A stretch of DNA of 7,475 nt from Sulfurimonas sp. (lineage in GTDB: Bacteria > Campylobacterota > Campylobacteria > Campylobacterales > Sulfurimonadaceae). The notes beneath the pieces were generated by a model, which was not told where the DNA came from, searched no databases, and saw only the letters and a list, made by a program, of their open reading frames with translations. A program made the position numbers and the translations under genes. Positions 1 through 6,422 of this stretch are shown piece by piece (position 1 is the first letter of the stretch; every line of letters begins with the position of its first letter). The stretch is taken from assembly GCA_030646745.1 (NCBI GenBank), contig JAUSKV010000013.1, positions 1 to 7,475 of the forward strand. Reading direction: 5' to 3'.

Positions 1-2
1 TT

Positions 3-734
3 CTGCGTGCATATCACAAGGCGGGTAATATTGCAATCGAAGTGCGTGATGACGGACGCGGCATAAATAGAGAAAAGGTCTATGCCAAGGCGCTTGAGAG
101 AGGCATCATAGCTAAAGATGATGTACTGAGCGATCAGCAGATATATGGACTTATCATGCAGGCTGGTTTTTCTACTGCCGATGTTATCAGCGATATCTCC
201 GGTCGTGGAGTCGGTTTGGATGTTGTCAGATCTTCCATTGAGAAGCTGCAGGGAAAAGTTGAGATAGATTCCAAAGTAGGAGAAGGTTCTGTATTTACAA
301 TTTTACTGCCTCTGACGCTGGCGATTATTGACGGCATGATAGTGAAGAGTGCGGGTGACATGTTTATTATCCCAACACTAAGCGTTGTTGAGTCGTTTAT
401 ACCGGCAAAAGGTATTGTTCATACTGCAAGAAACAAGGGAGAGTTTGTTGACCTTCGCGGAGAGATGATTCCCGTTATGCGTCTCAATGAGATATTAGGA
501 ATCAATGATAAACGACCTGAAATTTGGGAGTCAACTCTGATTTGCGTTGAGAGCGAAGATGGCAAATATGCACTCTTAATTGATGACTTGGTTGGACGTC
601 AACAAGTGGTTATTAAGCCCCTAGGCAAAGCACTTGCCAAACTAGAGGGAATTACAGGCGGTGCAGTTATGGGTAATGGAGATATCGCTCTTATCTTAAA
701 TGTTGACGCACTCTTTAAGATAAAAGTCAATTAA
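3..734 (+). CDS. cheA: Chemotaxis histidine kinase CheA, C-terminal part (5' truncated by window edge)
   Basis: This is the last 243 residues of CheA, the cytoplasmic kinase that reads chemoreceptor state through CheW and phosphorylates receiver domains. The frame is open to the window edge. The GTG at 42 is an internal Val codon, because homology to the ATP-binding domain continues upstream of it. Visible in order are the G1 box (DDGRGI, about bases 48-65), the G2 box SGRGVGLDVV (about bases 195-224), and the CheA-type end of the kinase domain, LPLTLAIIDGMIV. The CheW-like P5 domain then fills the remainder to the stop. The Hpt domain, the dimerisation domain and the N-box lie upstream. The protein stops directly after P5 (FKIKVN), so it has no C-terminal receiver, unlike the CheAY fusions of Campylobacter jejuni and Helicobacter pylori. 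cheR follows after three bases. Confidence 0.96.
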   Translation: MRAYHKAGNIAIEVRDDGRGINREKVYAKALERGIIAKDDVLSDQQIYGLIMQAGFSTADVISDISGRGVGLDVVRSSIEKLQGKVEIDSKVGEGSVFTILLPLTLAIIDGMIVKSAGDMFIIPTLSVVESFIPAKGIVHTARNKGEFVDLRGEMIPVMRLNEILGINDKRPEIWESTLICVESEDGKYALLIDDLVGRQQVVIKPLGKALAKLEGITGGAVMGNGDIALILNVDALFKIKVN

Positions 735-737
735 CAC

Positions 738-1559
738 ATGATTCAATTAAAGAAAAAAGAGTTTGACCTCTTCAGAGAGCTTGTCTATAACAGGTTGGGC
801 ATCTCTCTAAGTGACCAAAAAGTCTCGATGATGCAATCAAGACTTGGTAAACTGGTTCATCAAAAAGGTCTTGGCAACTACATGGAGCTTTATGAATATT
901 TTGTTCATCATAGCGGAAGTGCCGTGGATCATGAACTTGAAGATGCTATCACTACCAATGTGACCTCTTTTTTTCGTGAAAAAGAGCAGTGGGTTTATTT
1001 TAAAGAGTATATAAAAAACACTCTCTTAAAAAAAGAGAAAAAGAAACTTCGCATCTGGTCAAGTGCATCCTCTAGCGGTGAGGAGCCTTACAGTATCGCC
1101 ATTTTCTTGCATGAGAATATACCCAATATTAAGAGATGGGATATTAAGATATTGGCTACGGATATCTCTGAAGAGATTTTAAAAAAAGCGATGCATGGAG
1201 TTTATTCTGAAAAGTCCATGGAAGGATTGTCTCACAATCTTATACAAAAATATTTCACTCTACAAAAGAGCGGGACATCAAAAGAGTTTACGGTGAATGA
1301 CTCTATAAAAAAAATGATTACATTTAGAAAGTTTAATCTGGTGTACGGAAACTACGGCATGTTTTCCAATCCCATTGATATAATTTTCTGTCGTAATGTA
1401 ATGATTTATTTTGATAAAGCAGTGCAGACACAGATTAATATACATCTCGCATCACTTTTACAAAGTGGGGGATTATTATTTATCGGTCACTCTGAATCTA
1501 TTCCTCCGAGTGTTAAAAACTTAAAGTTAGTCAAATCATCCATCTATATGAAACAATAA
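738..1559 (+). CDS. cheR: Chemoreceptor glutamate methyltransferase CheR
   Basis: CheR is a cytoplasmic enzyme that transfers a methyl group from S-adenosylmethionine to glutamates of chemoreceptors, giving adaptation. At 273 residues it has the usual length. An N-terminal helical domain (about 1-75) is followed by the family signature TTNVTSFFRE (72-81). The SAM-binding segment is ASSSGEEPYS (110-119), followed by ATDIS (140-144), RKFNL (197-201), FCRNVMIYFD (217-226) and GHSES (250-254). All are expected CheR landmarks, and nothing appears broken. The start codon lies three bases after the cheA stop with only a weak purine stretch upstream, so translation is probably coupled to cheA. It pairs functionally with cheB and cheD downstream. 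Whether local receptors carry a C-terminal CheR-tethering peptide cannot be seen, because the receptor gene runs out of the window. Confidence 0.97.
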   Translation: MIQLKKKEFDLFRELVYNRLGISLSDQKVSMMQSRLGKLVHQKGLGNYMELYEYFVHHSGSAVDHELEDAITTNVTSFFREKEQWVYFKEYIKNTLLKKEKKKLRIWSSASSSGEEPYSIAIFLHENIPNIKRWDIKILATDISEEILKKAMHGVYSEKSMEGLSHNLIQKYFTLQKSGTSKEFTVNDSIKKMITFRKFNLVYGNYGMFSNPIDIIFCRNVMIYFDKAVQTQINIHLASLLQSGGLLFIGHSESIPPSVKNLKLVKSSIYMKQ

Positions 1560-1568
1560 GGAAGCACC

Positions 1569-2462
1569 ATGGAAATTATAAATATCAGTGATCAGGAACT
1601 TTTAAAAGAGATAGGACGAAGGTTTGAGGAGAAGAGTGCTTCCATTGCAGAGATGGAGTTTATGACAAAAAAACTTCTTGAAATGAACGAGAGAAGCAAA
1701 GAGGTTGAGGCGGCAAAAAGCTACTTTTTATCACTTATAAAAAATGAATTTAACAATCCTCTCTCTTCCCTTTTGAGTCTTGCAAAAAAGATTAAAAAAG
1801 ATGTGGATGTTGAGCGGCTCGATGCCATAGGCTCTATGATGCGCAGTGAACTCACCTATCTGGATTTCAGTTTGAAAAACATCTTTGCAGCTTCTGAAAT
1901 AGAGTATGGCGAGATGGGAAATGATTTTGCGCGTATCACTCCAGAAGATGTGGCGGATGAGACCATAGAGTATTTTGGGCACCTTATCAAAGAAAAATCA
2001 CTCACCGTGCGGGTGAAGAATAGTATTGGAGACAAGATGGTGACAGATGGGCAGAAGCTCTATCTTATACTTCTTAATCTTCTCTCGAATGCATGTGAAT
2101 ACTCTTATCCTAACGCGGATATCAATATTATTTTTGCATCAGAGAATGGTTTTTATACATTGCGGGTTGAGGATTTTGGAGAGGGAGTTTATGAGGCGCA
2201 TAGCAAAAATATCTATAACCGCTTCTATAAGCACAACACCGGAAAAACACGCCCGGGGCAAGGTCTTGGTCTTGGTCTGAGTGTTGTAAAAGAGCTTGCA
2301 GAGTCACTCGATGGCTCCATTGACCATTTTAGTGAAGATGACAAAACAGTATTTTTGGTAAAACTCGCTCACAAAGATAAGGCAAGTCTATCGCTTTCAG
2401 AGGGGCTTGGTTCGGATGAGTTCTTTACTGAGACTTCAGACAATGGATTGATGGAATTCTAA
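1569..2462 (+). CDS. Histidine-kinase-like protein lacking the phosphoacceptor His (possible phosphatase or pseudokinase)
   Basis: A 297-residue soluble protein with no membrane segment. Residues about 8-55 look like a coiled coil. A HisKA-like helix follows, FLSLIKNEFNNPLSSLL (53-69), where the usual pattern is F-L-x-x-I-S-H-E-L-R-T-P-L. Asn59 (AAT at 1743-1745) occupies the phosphoacceptor position. The ATPase domain looks complete: N-box LLNLLSNACEYS (around N174), G1 EDFGEG (201-206), F-box-like IYNRFYKHN (215-223) and G2 GQGLGLGL (230-237). E60 and N63 form the E-x-x-N pattern that in HisKA proteins is linked to phosphatase activity on the partner receiver. The protein ends in an acidic tail, DNGLMEF. 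The start is supported by AAGGAAG at 1558-1564, overlapping the cheR stop. The stop overlaps the cheD start by one base. I infer a regulator or phosphatase acting on a chemotaxis receiver; autokinase activity on His is unlikely. I recognise no named family. Confidence 0.88.
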   Translation: MEIINISDQELLKEIGRRFEEKSASIAEMEFMTKKLLEMNERSKEVEAAKSYFLSLIKNEFNNPLSSLLSLAKKIKKDVDVERLDAIGSMMRSELTYLDFSLKNIFAASEIEYGEMGNDFARITPEDVADETIEYFGHLIKEKSLTVRVKNSIGDKMVTDGQKLYLILLNLLSNACEYSYPNADINIIFASENGFYTLRVEDFGEGVYEAHSKNIYNRFYKHNTGKTRPGQGLGLGLSVVKELAESLDGSIDHFSEDDKTVFLVKLAHKDKASLSLSEGLGSDEFFTETSDNGLMEF

Positions 2463-2926
2463 TGCTGATTAAGAAATTTATTCATGTCGGTGAGTTTTAC
2501 ATCGGAGTAAGACCGACTGAAATAAGTACAATTTTAGGTTCATGTATTGCCGTATGTATTTATGACAAAGTAGAGATGATTGGCGGTATGAACCACTATC
2601 TTGTACCTCTTTGGAACGGCAATGGTCTTCAAAGCCCGAAGTATGGGAACATAGCCATTCATAGACTGGTTGAGGGAATGCTCAATGTTGGTTGCTCTCT
2701 TAACAACATGGAAGCAAAAGTATTTGGCGGCGCAAATGTAATAGATACTATTGCACAAGAGAATATGATGGTTGGACGCAAAAATATTATTATTGCTAAA
2801 GAGATACTCAATGAGTATAAAATTCCAATTGTCGCACAGGACGTCGGTGGCGCTCAAGGCAGACGCATTCTTATGGTAAGCAATTCAGGTAAGATAATGC
2901 TCAAGTATATAAAAGAGAGTGAATAA
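2462..2926 (+). CDS. cheD: Chemoreceptor glutamine deamidase CheD
   Basis: CheD deamidates selected glutamines of chemoreceptors to glutamate, creating methylation sites and tuning receptor output. At 154 residues it has the normal family length. The catalytic Cys28 sits in LGSCIAVC (25-32), and the catalytic His45 in GGMNHYLVP (41-49). Their 17-residue spacing matches Thermotoga maritima CheD (Cys27, His44). The third active-site position (Thr21 there) aligns with Ser22 here, beside Thr23. The later motifs FGGAN and QDVGGAQGRR are also typical of the family. The ATG shares its A with the preceding TAA (TAATG), and no strong Shine-Dalgarno sequence is visible, so translation is probably coupled. 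The stop overlaps the cheB start in the same way. No cheC partner lies in the window. Confidence 0.96.
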   Translation: MLIKKFIHVGEFYIGVRPTEISTILGSCIAVCIYDKVEMIGGMNHYLVPLWNGNGLQSPKYGNIAIHRLVEGMLNVGCSLNNMEAKVFGGANVIDTIAQENMMVGRKNIIIAKEILNEYKIPIVAQDVGGAQGRRILMVSNSGKIMLKYIKESE

Positions 2927-3975
2927 TGGGTATCAAGGTCTTAATAGTAGATGACAGCGCTACGGCTAGAGCGGTTTTGACGGATATTTTGTCAAAAGAC
3001 CCTGACATAAGTAGTGTTGAGACAGCTGTAGATGCCTATGTTGCACGGGACAAGATTCTTAAATTCAAACCCGATGTTATCTGTCTGGATGTAGAGATGC
3101 CTCGGATGGATGGTATAACATTTTTAAAAAAATTGATGCAATACATGCCAACTCCCGTTGTTATGGTTTCATCACTGACACAAAAAGGAGCAAGAACAAC
3201 ACTTGATGCCCTTGAAGCGGGTGCCATAGATTTTGTGGCGAAACCGCACTCCAATATTTATGACGGCTCGAATGAGATACGCGTGGAGTTGTTGGCGAAG
3301 GTAAAAGCAGCTGCGCGGGCAAAGGTGCAGCTAACACATGTTGATATCACAAAAATTCAGCCCCTGACCTATCACGGCGCACTCTCAGAGACAACTCAGA
3401 AGATTGTGGCGATTGGTGCATCCACAGGCGGAACCGAAGCTCTCAAGGATGTTTTAGTTCAGTTACCCAGAAACAGCCCCGGGATTATTATAGTACAGCA
3501 CATGCCTGCCAACTTTACCGGACAGTTTGCAGAACGACTCAATTCACTCTGTGCAGTAGAGGTAAAAGAGGCAAGAAACGGTGACACTATAGGTATCGGT
3601 CAAGTACTTTTAGCTCCCGGTGATATGCACATGGTACTGCGCCGTTCTGGGCACCGCTATTATGTGCAACTGGGAAGCGGTGAAAAAGTGAGCGGCCACA
3701 GACCCTCGGTAGATGTACTTTTTAACTCTGTTGCCAAGAGTGCCGGTTCAAATGCCGTAGGTGTTATTTTGACAGGAATGGGAAGCGATGGAGCAAAGGG
3801 AATGTTAAACATGCACAATGTAGGTGCACGAACCATAGGGCAGGATGAAAAAAGTTGTGTTGTTTACGGCATGCCAAGAGTTGCTTATGAATTGGGCGGT
3901 GTTGATATACAAACCTCGCTCCAAAATATTCCTAAAAAAATTCTTGAATTAATCGGGGAAGAGGAGAGAGCTTAA
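2926..3975 (+). CDS. cheB: Chemotaxis response regulator and protein-glutamate methylesterase/glutamine deamidase CheB
   Basis: CheB removes methyl groups from chemoreceptor glutamates and can deamidate glutamines; phosphorylation by CheA activates it. At 349 residues it is full length. The receiver domain (1-125) has acidic residues D9 and D10, phosphoacceptor D55 in CLDVEMP, S82 in VMVSS and K106 in VAKP. After a linker (about 126-155) comes the esterase domain with its catalytic triad S166 (AIGASTGG), H192 (VQHMP) and D288 (LTGMGSDGA). Key residues of both domains are intact. This contrasts with Campylobacter jejuni CheB, which is known to lack the receiver. The ATG overlaps the cheD stop (TAATG), with a GAGAG stretch at 2914-2918 as a possible ribosome binding site. 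The next gene starts one base after its stop. Confidence 0.97.
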   Translation: MGIKVLIVDDSATARAVLTDILSKDPDISSVETAVDAYVARDKILKFKPDVICLDVEMPRMDGITFLKKLMQYMPTPVVMVSSLTQKGARTTLDALEAGAIDFVAKPHSNIYDGSNEIRVELLAKVKAAARAKVQLTHVDITKIQPLTYHGALSETTQKIVAIGASTGGTEALKDVLVQLPRNSPGIIIVQHMPANFTGQFAERLNSLCAVEVKEARNGDTIGIGQVLLAPGDMHMVLRRSGHRYYVQLGSGEKVSGHRPSVDVLFNSVAKSAGSNAVGVILTGMGSDGAKGMLNMHNVGARTIGQDEKSCVVYGMPRVAYELGGVDIQTSLQNIPKKILELIGEEERA

Positions 3976-3976
3976 A

Positions 3977-5458
3977 ATGAAATCATTTACTGAAATTATG
4001 GGTCTTACAAAAAAGTATAATGTACTTTATGTGGAAGATGAAGAGAGCATTAGAACCAACATGGTAGATTTCTTTGGAAAAATTTTTAATCAAGTATTTG
4101 TAGCGGTCGATGGTTTGGATGGATTAGAAAAATTTCATAAAAACAAGATTGATTTTATTATCAGTGACATTCAGATGCCGAATATGAGTGGACTTGAAAT
4201 GGTGAAAATCATACGAGAACATTCTAGCGATATTCCAATCGTCATTACAACAGCTTTTAATGAACAGGATTTTTTTATAAAATCGATAGATTTAAAGGTT
4301 GATAAATATATACTCAAACCCATGAATTTGGAGCATGTTAGAGAAGTTCTTTATGATATTTCTAAACTTTTATTTGATAGAGCGCGTGCAAAAGAGCTGG
4401 AGATTTTACAAATAAAAGAGAAAATCAATCGTATTTCTGACCAGCTTATTACGAAAATAGCAGATGGCTTTCCTAACCCTTGCATTATTTTTAACGGCGA
4501 AGATGTACGTTATATTAATGATGCTTTCTGCAACCTATTTCAAGAGGATGAGTTTGAGAAATTTTTACAAAAGACAATAAGCGTAAAGGATCTCTTTAGC
4601 AAAAGAGAGGGCTTTTTAGATTCTCTTGAGGGTTATGATGATAAGAATAAAGTAAAAAACAGGGTCACAATAGAAGGACAAAAGGGGCGTAAAATCTATA
4701 GTGTCATTAAACGCGACATTGATATCGGCATGGATTCTCATCTGAGTCAAATGTACACGCTCAATGATATTACTTGGGAAGAGTATCAAAAAATAAAAAT
4801 CAAGAACTACTCTGAGCTTTTAGAAGAGATTATCTTTAATAACAGATACCATGTCTGTCCAAAAAAAGAGGTTGAGACAGTAGAAGATGGTTCGAAATCA
4901 ACTACAAACCCTTCTGCCTCCACAACTTCTAAAATGAAAATCAGCGACCAAGAAAATGCACTGCTACGACGCTCTCACCTCTATAAAACATCGGCTAGCG
5001 AATATGTGAAAGAGCTTGATGATGAGATAATCAATGAACTTCAAGAGCTTGAGCAGTTAGGTCAAGAGTTTAAATACAGCGCAAAAGTATTTCAGGACGA
5101 TAAAGATATCGCAACAATTGATGAGATAGTAATTTATTTATCCAAATATGCCCATGTAATCAATCTTTTATTTGAATTTGAAGATCTCTCTTATGCTGTG
5201 CGTTCTCTTTCTGAATTGTTGAGCTCTGTAAAAGAGAAAGAGCTTGATGATAAAGATATAAGAAAGATAGCACTTTTTCTTTCAACTATAGAGTCTGATC
5301 TTGCTGACTGGTATCAACTTATTTTTATAAAGCAAAGTGCTCAGGATATTCACTATCTTGATAGCTCACTCTTTAGCGCATGTCTGCAAATTGAACTGAT
5401 TTTGTCTTCTGATATCAACGAGATGGAATCAGAAGAAGATGGTTTAGAGTTATTTTAG
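3977..5458 (+). CDS. Response regulator: receiver, PAS-like region and uncharacterised helical C-terminal domain
   Basis: A 493-residue cytoplasmic protein. The N-terminal receiver (about 12-130) has E20/D21 in YVEDEE, phosphoacceptor D64 in ISDIQMP, T91/T92 in VITTAF and K114 in ILKP, so it should accept phosphate. A helical connector (about 125-160) leads into a PAS-like segment (about 160-270), suggested by NPCIIF, VRYINDAF and the closing LNDITWEEYQK. A low-complexity Ser/Thr linker (306-318) separates this from a charged, probably all-helical domain (about 325-475) that I cannot assign. No DNA-binding, GGDEF, EAL or HD motif is visible. The tail is acidic and ends in EDGLELF, resembling the end of the 1569-2462 protein. 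AGGAG at 3962-3966, inside the cheB end, can serve as ribosome binding site. The phosphodonor could be CheA or the kinase encoded next. Its output is unknown. Confidence 0.9.
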   Translation: MKSFTEIMGLTKKYNVLYVEDEESIRTNMVDFFGKIFNQVFVAVDGLDGLEKFHKNKIDFIISDIQMPNMSGLEMVKIIREHSSDIPIVITTAFNEQDFFIKSIDLKVDKYILKPMNLEHVREVLYDISKLLFDRARAKELEILQIKEKINRISDQLITKIADGFPNPCIIFNGEDVRYINDAFCNLFQEDEFEKFLQKTISVKDLFSKREGFLDSLEGYDDKNKVKNRVTIEGQKGRKIYSVIKRDIDIGMDSHLSQMYTLNDITWEEYQKIKIKNYSELLEEIIFNNRYHVCPKKEVETVEDGSKSTTNPSASTTSKMKISDQENALLRRSHLYKTSASEYVKELDDEIINELQELEQLGQEFKYSAKVFQDDKDIATIDEIVIYLSKYAHVINLLFEFEDLSYAVRSLSELLSSVKEKELDDKDIRKIALFLSTIESDLADWYQLIFIKQSAQDIHYLDSSLFSACLQIELILSSDINEMESEEDGLELF

Positions 5459-5461
5459 GTT

Positions 5462-5469
5462 AAGGAGGA
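5462..5469 (+). promoter_or_regulatory. Strong Shine-Dalgarno sequence for the 5473 kinase
   Basis: AAGGAGGA ends three bases before the ATG at 5473 and is the closest match to the anti-Shine-Dalgarno sequence in the window. It fixes the start of the downstream kinase and implies efficient independent initiation, unlike the overlapping starts of cheD and cheB. Confidence 0.8.
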
Positions 5470-5472
5470 TTC

Positions 5473-6276
5473 ATGTCACTGGTTAACGATAGAAATAGCG
5501 AAGAAAATCGTCTAAAAGAGATAATCCAATCTTTACAAGTCATAATAGAAGAGAAGATTAAAGAGCTTCATGAAAAGGAATATCTGCTTCTAGAACAAGC
5601 TAAACTCGCACAGGTGGGAGAGATGCTTAACATGATTGCCCATCAGTGGAGACAACCGCTCAACGCTCTTAGTGCCTCGGCTATAAATCTCTCTTTTAAG
5701 AATGAGCTTAATTTGCTCACGAGTGAATCAATCGAAGAGACAAGCAAATTTATTCAAAAAGAAACACTGACGATGTCAGGAATTATAGACGATTTTATGG
5801 AATTTAATAAAAGTGATATAAACAGAGAATTTTTTCTTTATGAAGCCGTAAACGAAGCAATAAAAATGATTACCCCGCAGCTGAGAAATAAATCAATTTT
5901 GTTAGAAACAGAGATAGATAAAGAGTTAAAAGTGTTTCACAACATCAAAAGTATTGAGCATGTCCTACTAAATATCATAACAAATGCAAAAGATGCTTTT
6001 GAGGGCAAAGATGAGACAACAGAGAAAAAAATAAAGATTTCGGCTCAATATGATGCAAAAGGTATCCGATTAGATATTGAAGATAATGCCGGGGGAATTC
6101 CTGAGGAGATTATGAATAAGATTTTTGACCCCTACTTTACTACCAAAGCCAAAGGCAAAGGCACAGGAATTGGACTTTACATGTCAAAATTAATGGTGGG
6201 AAACGTAGCCGGAGCATCTTTAAGTGTTCAAAGCAAAAATGGCAATACGGTTTTCTCTGTTCTATTTAATCTATGA
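5473..6276 (+). CDS. Soluble sensor histidine kinase (AHQWRQPLN type)
   Basis: A 267-residue kinase with no membrane segment and no recognisable sensory domain. Residues about 8-48 form a charged coiled coil, followed by the H-box with phosphoacceptor His57 in MIAHQWRQPLN. The catalytic domain shows N-box LLNIITNAKDAF (165-176), G1 IEDNAGGIP (202-210), F-box IFDPYFTTK (217-225) and G2 GKGTGIGLYMSK (228-239). All catalytic elements are present, so it should autophosphorylate. This H-box variant is very common in Campylobacterota kinases. Its place 14 bases after the 3977-5458 regulator makes that protein the likeliest partner (inferred). Input probably comes through protein contacts via the coiled coil, since there is no sensor. 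The start is set by AAGGAGGA at 5462-5469. Confidence 0.93.
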   Translation: MSLVNDRNSEENRLKEIIQSLQVIIEEKIKELHEKEYLLLEQAKLAQVGEMLNMIAHQWRQPLNALSASAINLSFKNELNLLTSESIEETSKFIQKETLTMSGIIDDFMEFNKSDINREFFLYEAVNEAIKMITPQLRNKSILLETEIDKELKVFHNIKSIEHVLLNIITNAKDAFEGKDETTEKKIKISAQYDAKGIRLDIEDNAGGIPEEIMNKIFDPYFTTKAKGKGTGIGLYMSKLMVGNVAGASLSVQSKNGNTVFSVLFNL

Positions 6277-6287
6277 AGAGGGTGATA

Positions 6288-6314
6288 ATGAATATTTTTA
6301 TTGCTTATTGTTAA
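6288..6314 (+). CDS. Possible 8-codon mini-ORF (doubtful)
   Basis: ATG to TAA encodes MNIFIAYC, 11 bases after the kinase stop. A purine-rich GAAGAGGG (6275-6282) ends five bases before the ATG and could bind the ribosome. I see no hairpin pair that would make it an attenuator. It could equally be chance in AT-rich spacer DNA. Confidence 0.2.
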   Translation: MNIFIAYC

Positions 6315-6330
6315 TTAAATTTATTACTAT
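6301..6330 (+). promoter_or_regulatory. Weak candidate sigma-70-type promoter
   Basis: TTGCTT (6301-6306) and TACTAT (6325-6330) are separated by 18 bases, in the most AT-rich part of the only sizeable spacer. Initiation near 6337 would fall just before the ribosome binding site at 6339, giving a very short leader. The match is imperfect and AT-rich DNA produces such matches easily. I saw no convincing sigma-28 or sigma-54 site here. Confidence 0.22.
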
Positions 6331-6350
6331 TACACTTCGGAGAAGTTAAA

Positions 6351-6422
6351 ATGTTATTGGCTACCATATTCAAAGCAGATGGGCACCTTAAGAGCGAATC
6401 AAACAAAAAGGAAAAACAGTAA
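6351..6422 (+). CDS. Small 23-codon ORF coupled to the chemoreceptor gene
   Basis: This ORF begins MLLATIFKADGH and ends in a Lys-rich stretch, KKEKQ. It is preceded by GGAGAAG (6339-6345), five bases from the ATG. Its TAA (6420-6422) shares its last A with the receptor ATG (TAATG), the same junction seen at cheD and cheB. A good ribosome binding site plus that junction supports real translation, perhaps as a coupling leader for the receptor. The peptide is too short to assign a function and I do not recognise it. It may also be a chance ORF overlapping the receptor's own ribosome binding site. Confidence 0.45.
   Translation: MLLATIFKADGHLKSESNKKEKQ
6408..6412 (+). promoter_or_regulatory. 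Ribosome binding site of the chemoreceptor gene
   Basis: AAGGA lies nine bases before the ATG at 6422 and favours that start over the in-frame ATG at 6434, which has no comparable upstream sequence. It is inside the 23-codon ORF, so ribosomes translating that ORF would pass through or expose it. Confidence 0.6.

Noticed and set aside
42..44. GTG as a possible start of the first gene
   Set aside because: The frame is open to the window edge and CheA-like sequence (YHKAGNIAIE before the G1 box) continues upstream, so this is an internal Val codon.
2047..2280. 77-codon + strand ORF inside the kinase-like gene
   Set aside because: It lies in another frame of a gene whose ATPase motifs are clear, and its protein has no recognisable pattern.
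2262..2280. Short tandem repeat GGTCTTGGTCTTGGTCT
   Set aside because: It encodes the Gly-Leu run of the G2 ATP-binding box and is explained by protein sequence.
5441..5455. GLELF at the regulator C-terminus as a sliding-clamp-binding motif (similar to QLxLF)
   Set aside because: The leading Gln is absent and nothing else links the protein to DNA replication; the related tail of the 1569-2462 protein (GLMEF) fits that motif worse.
6277..6350. Terminator or riboswitch in the spacer before the receptor
   Set aside because: No stable inverted repeat followed by a T-run and no recognisable riboswitch core could be found by eye.
6355..6376. Possible sigma-54 promoter (TTGGCT...) before the receptor
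   Set aside because: The GG at 6359-6360 has no GC at the required downstream spacing, and the stretch lies inside the small ORF.
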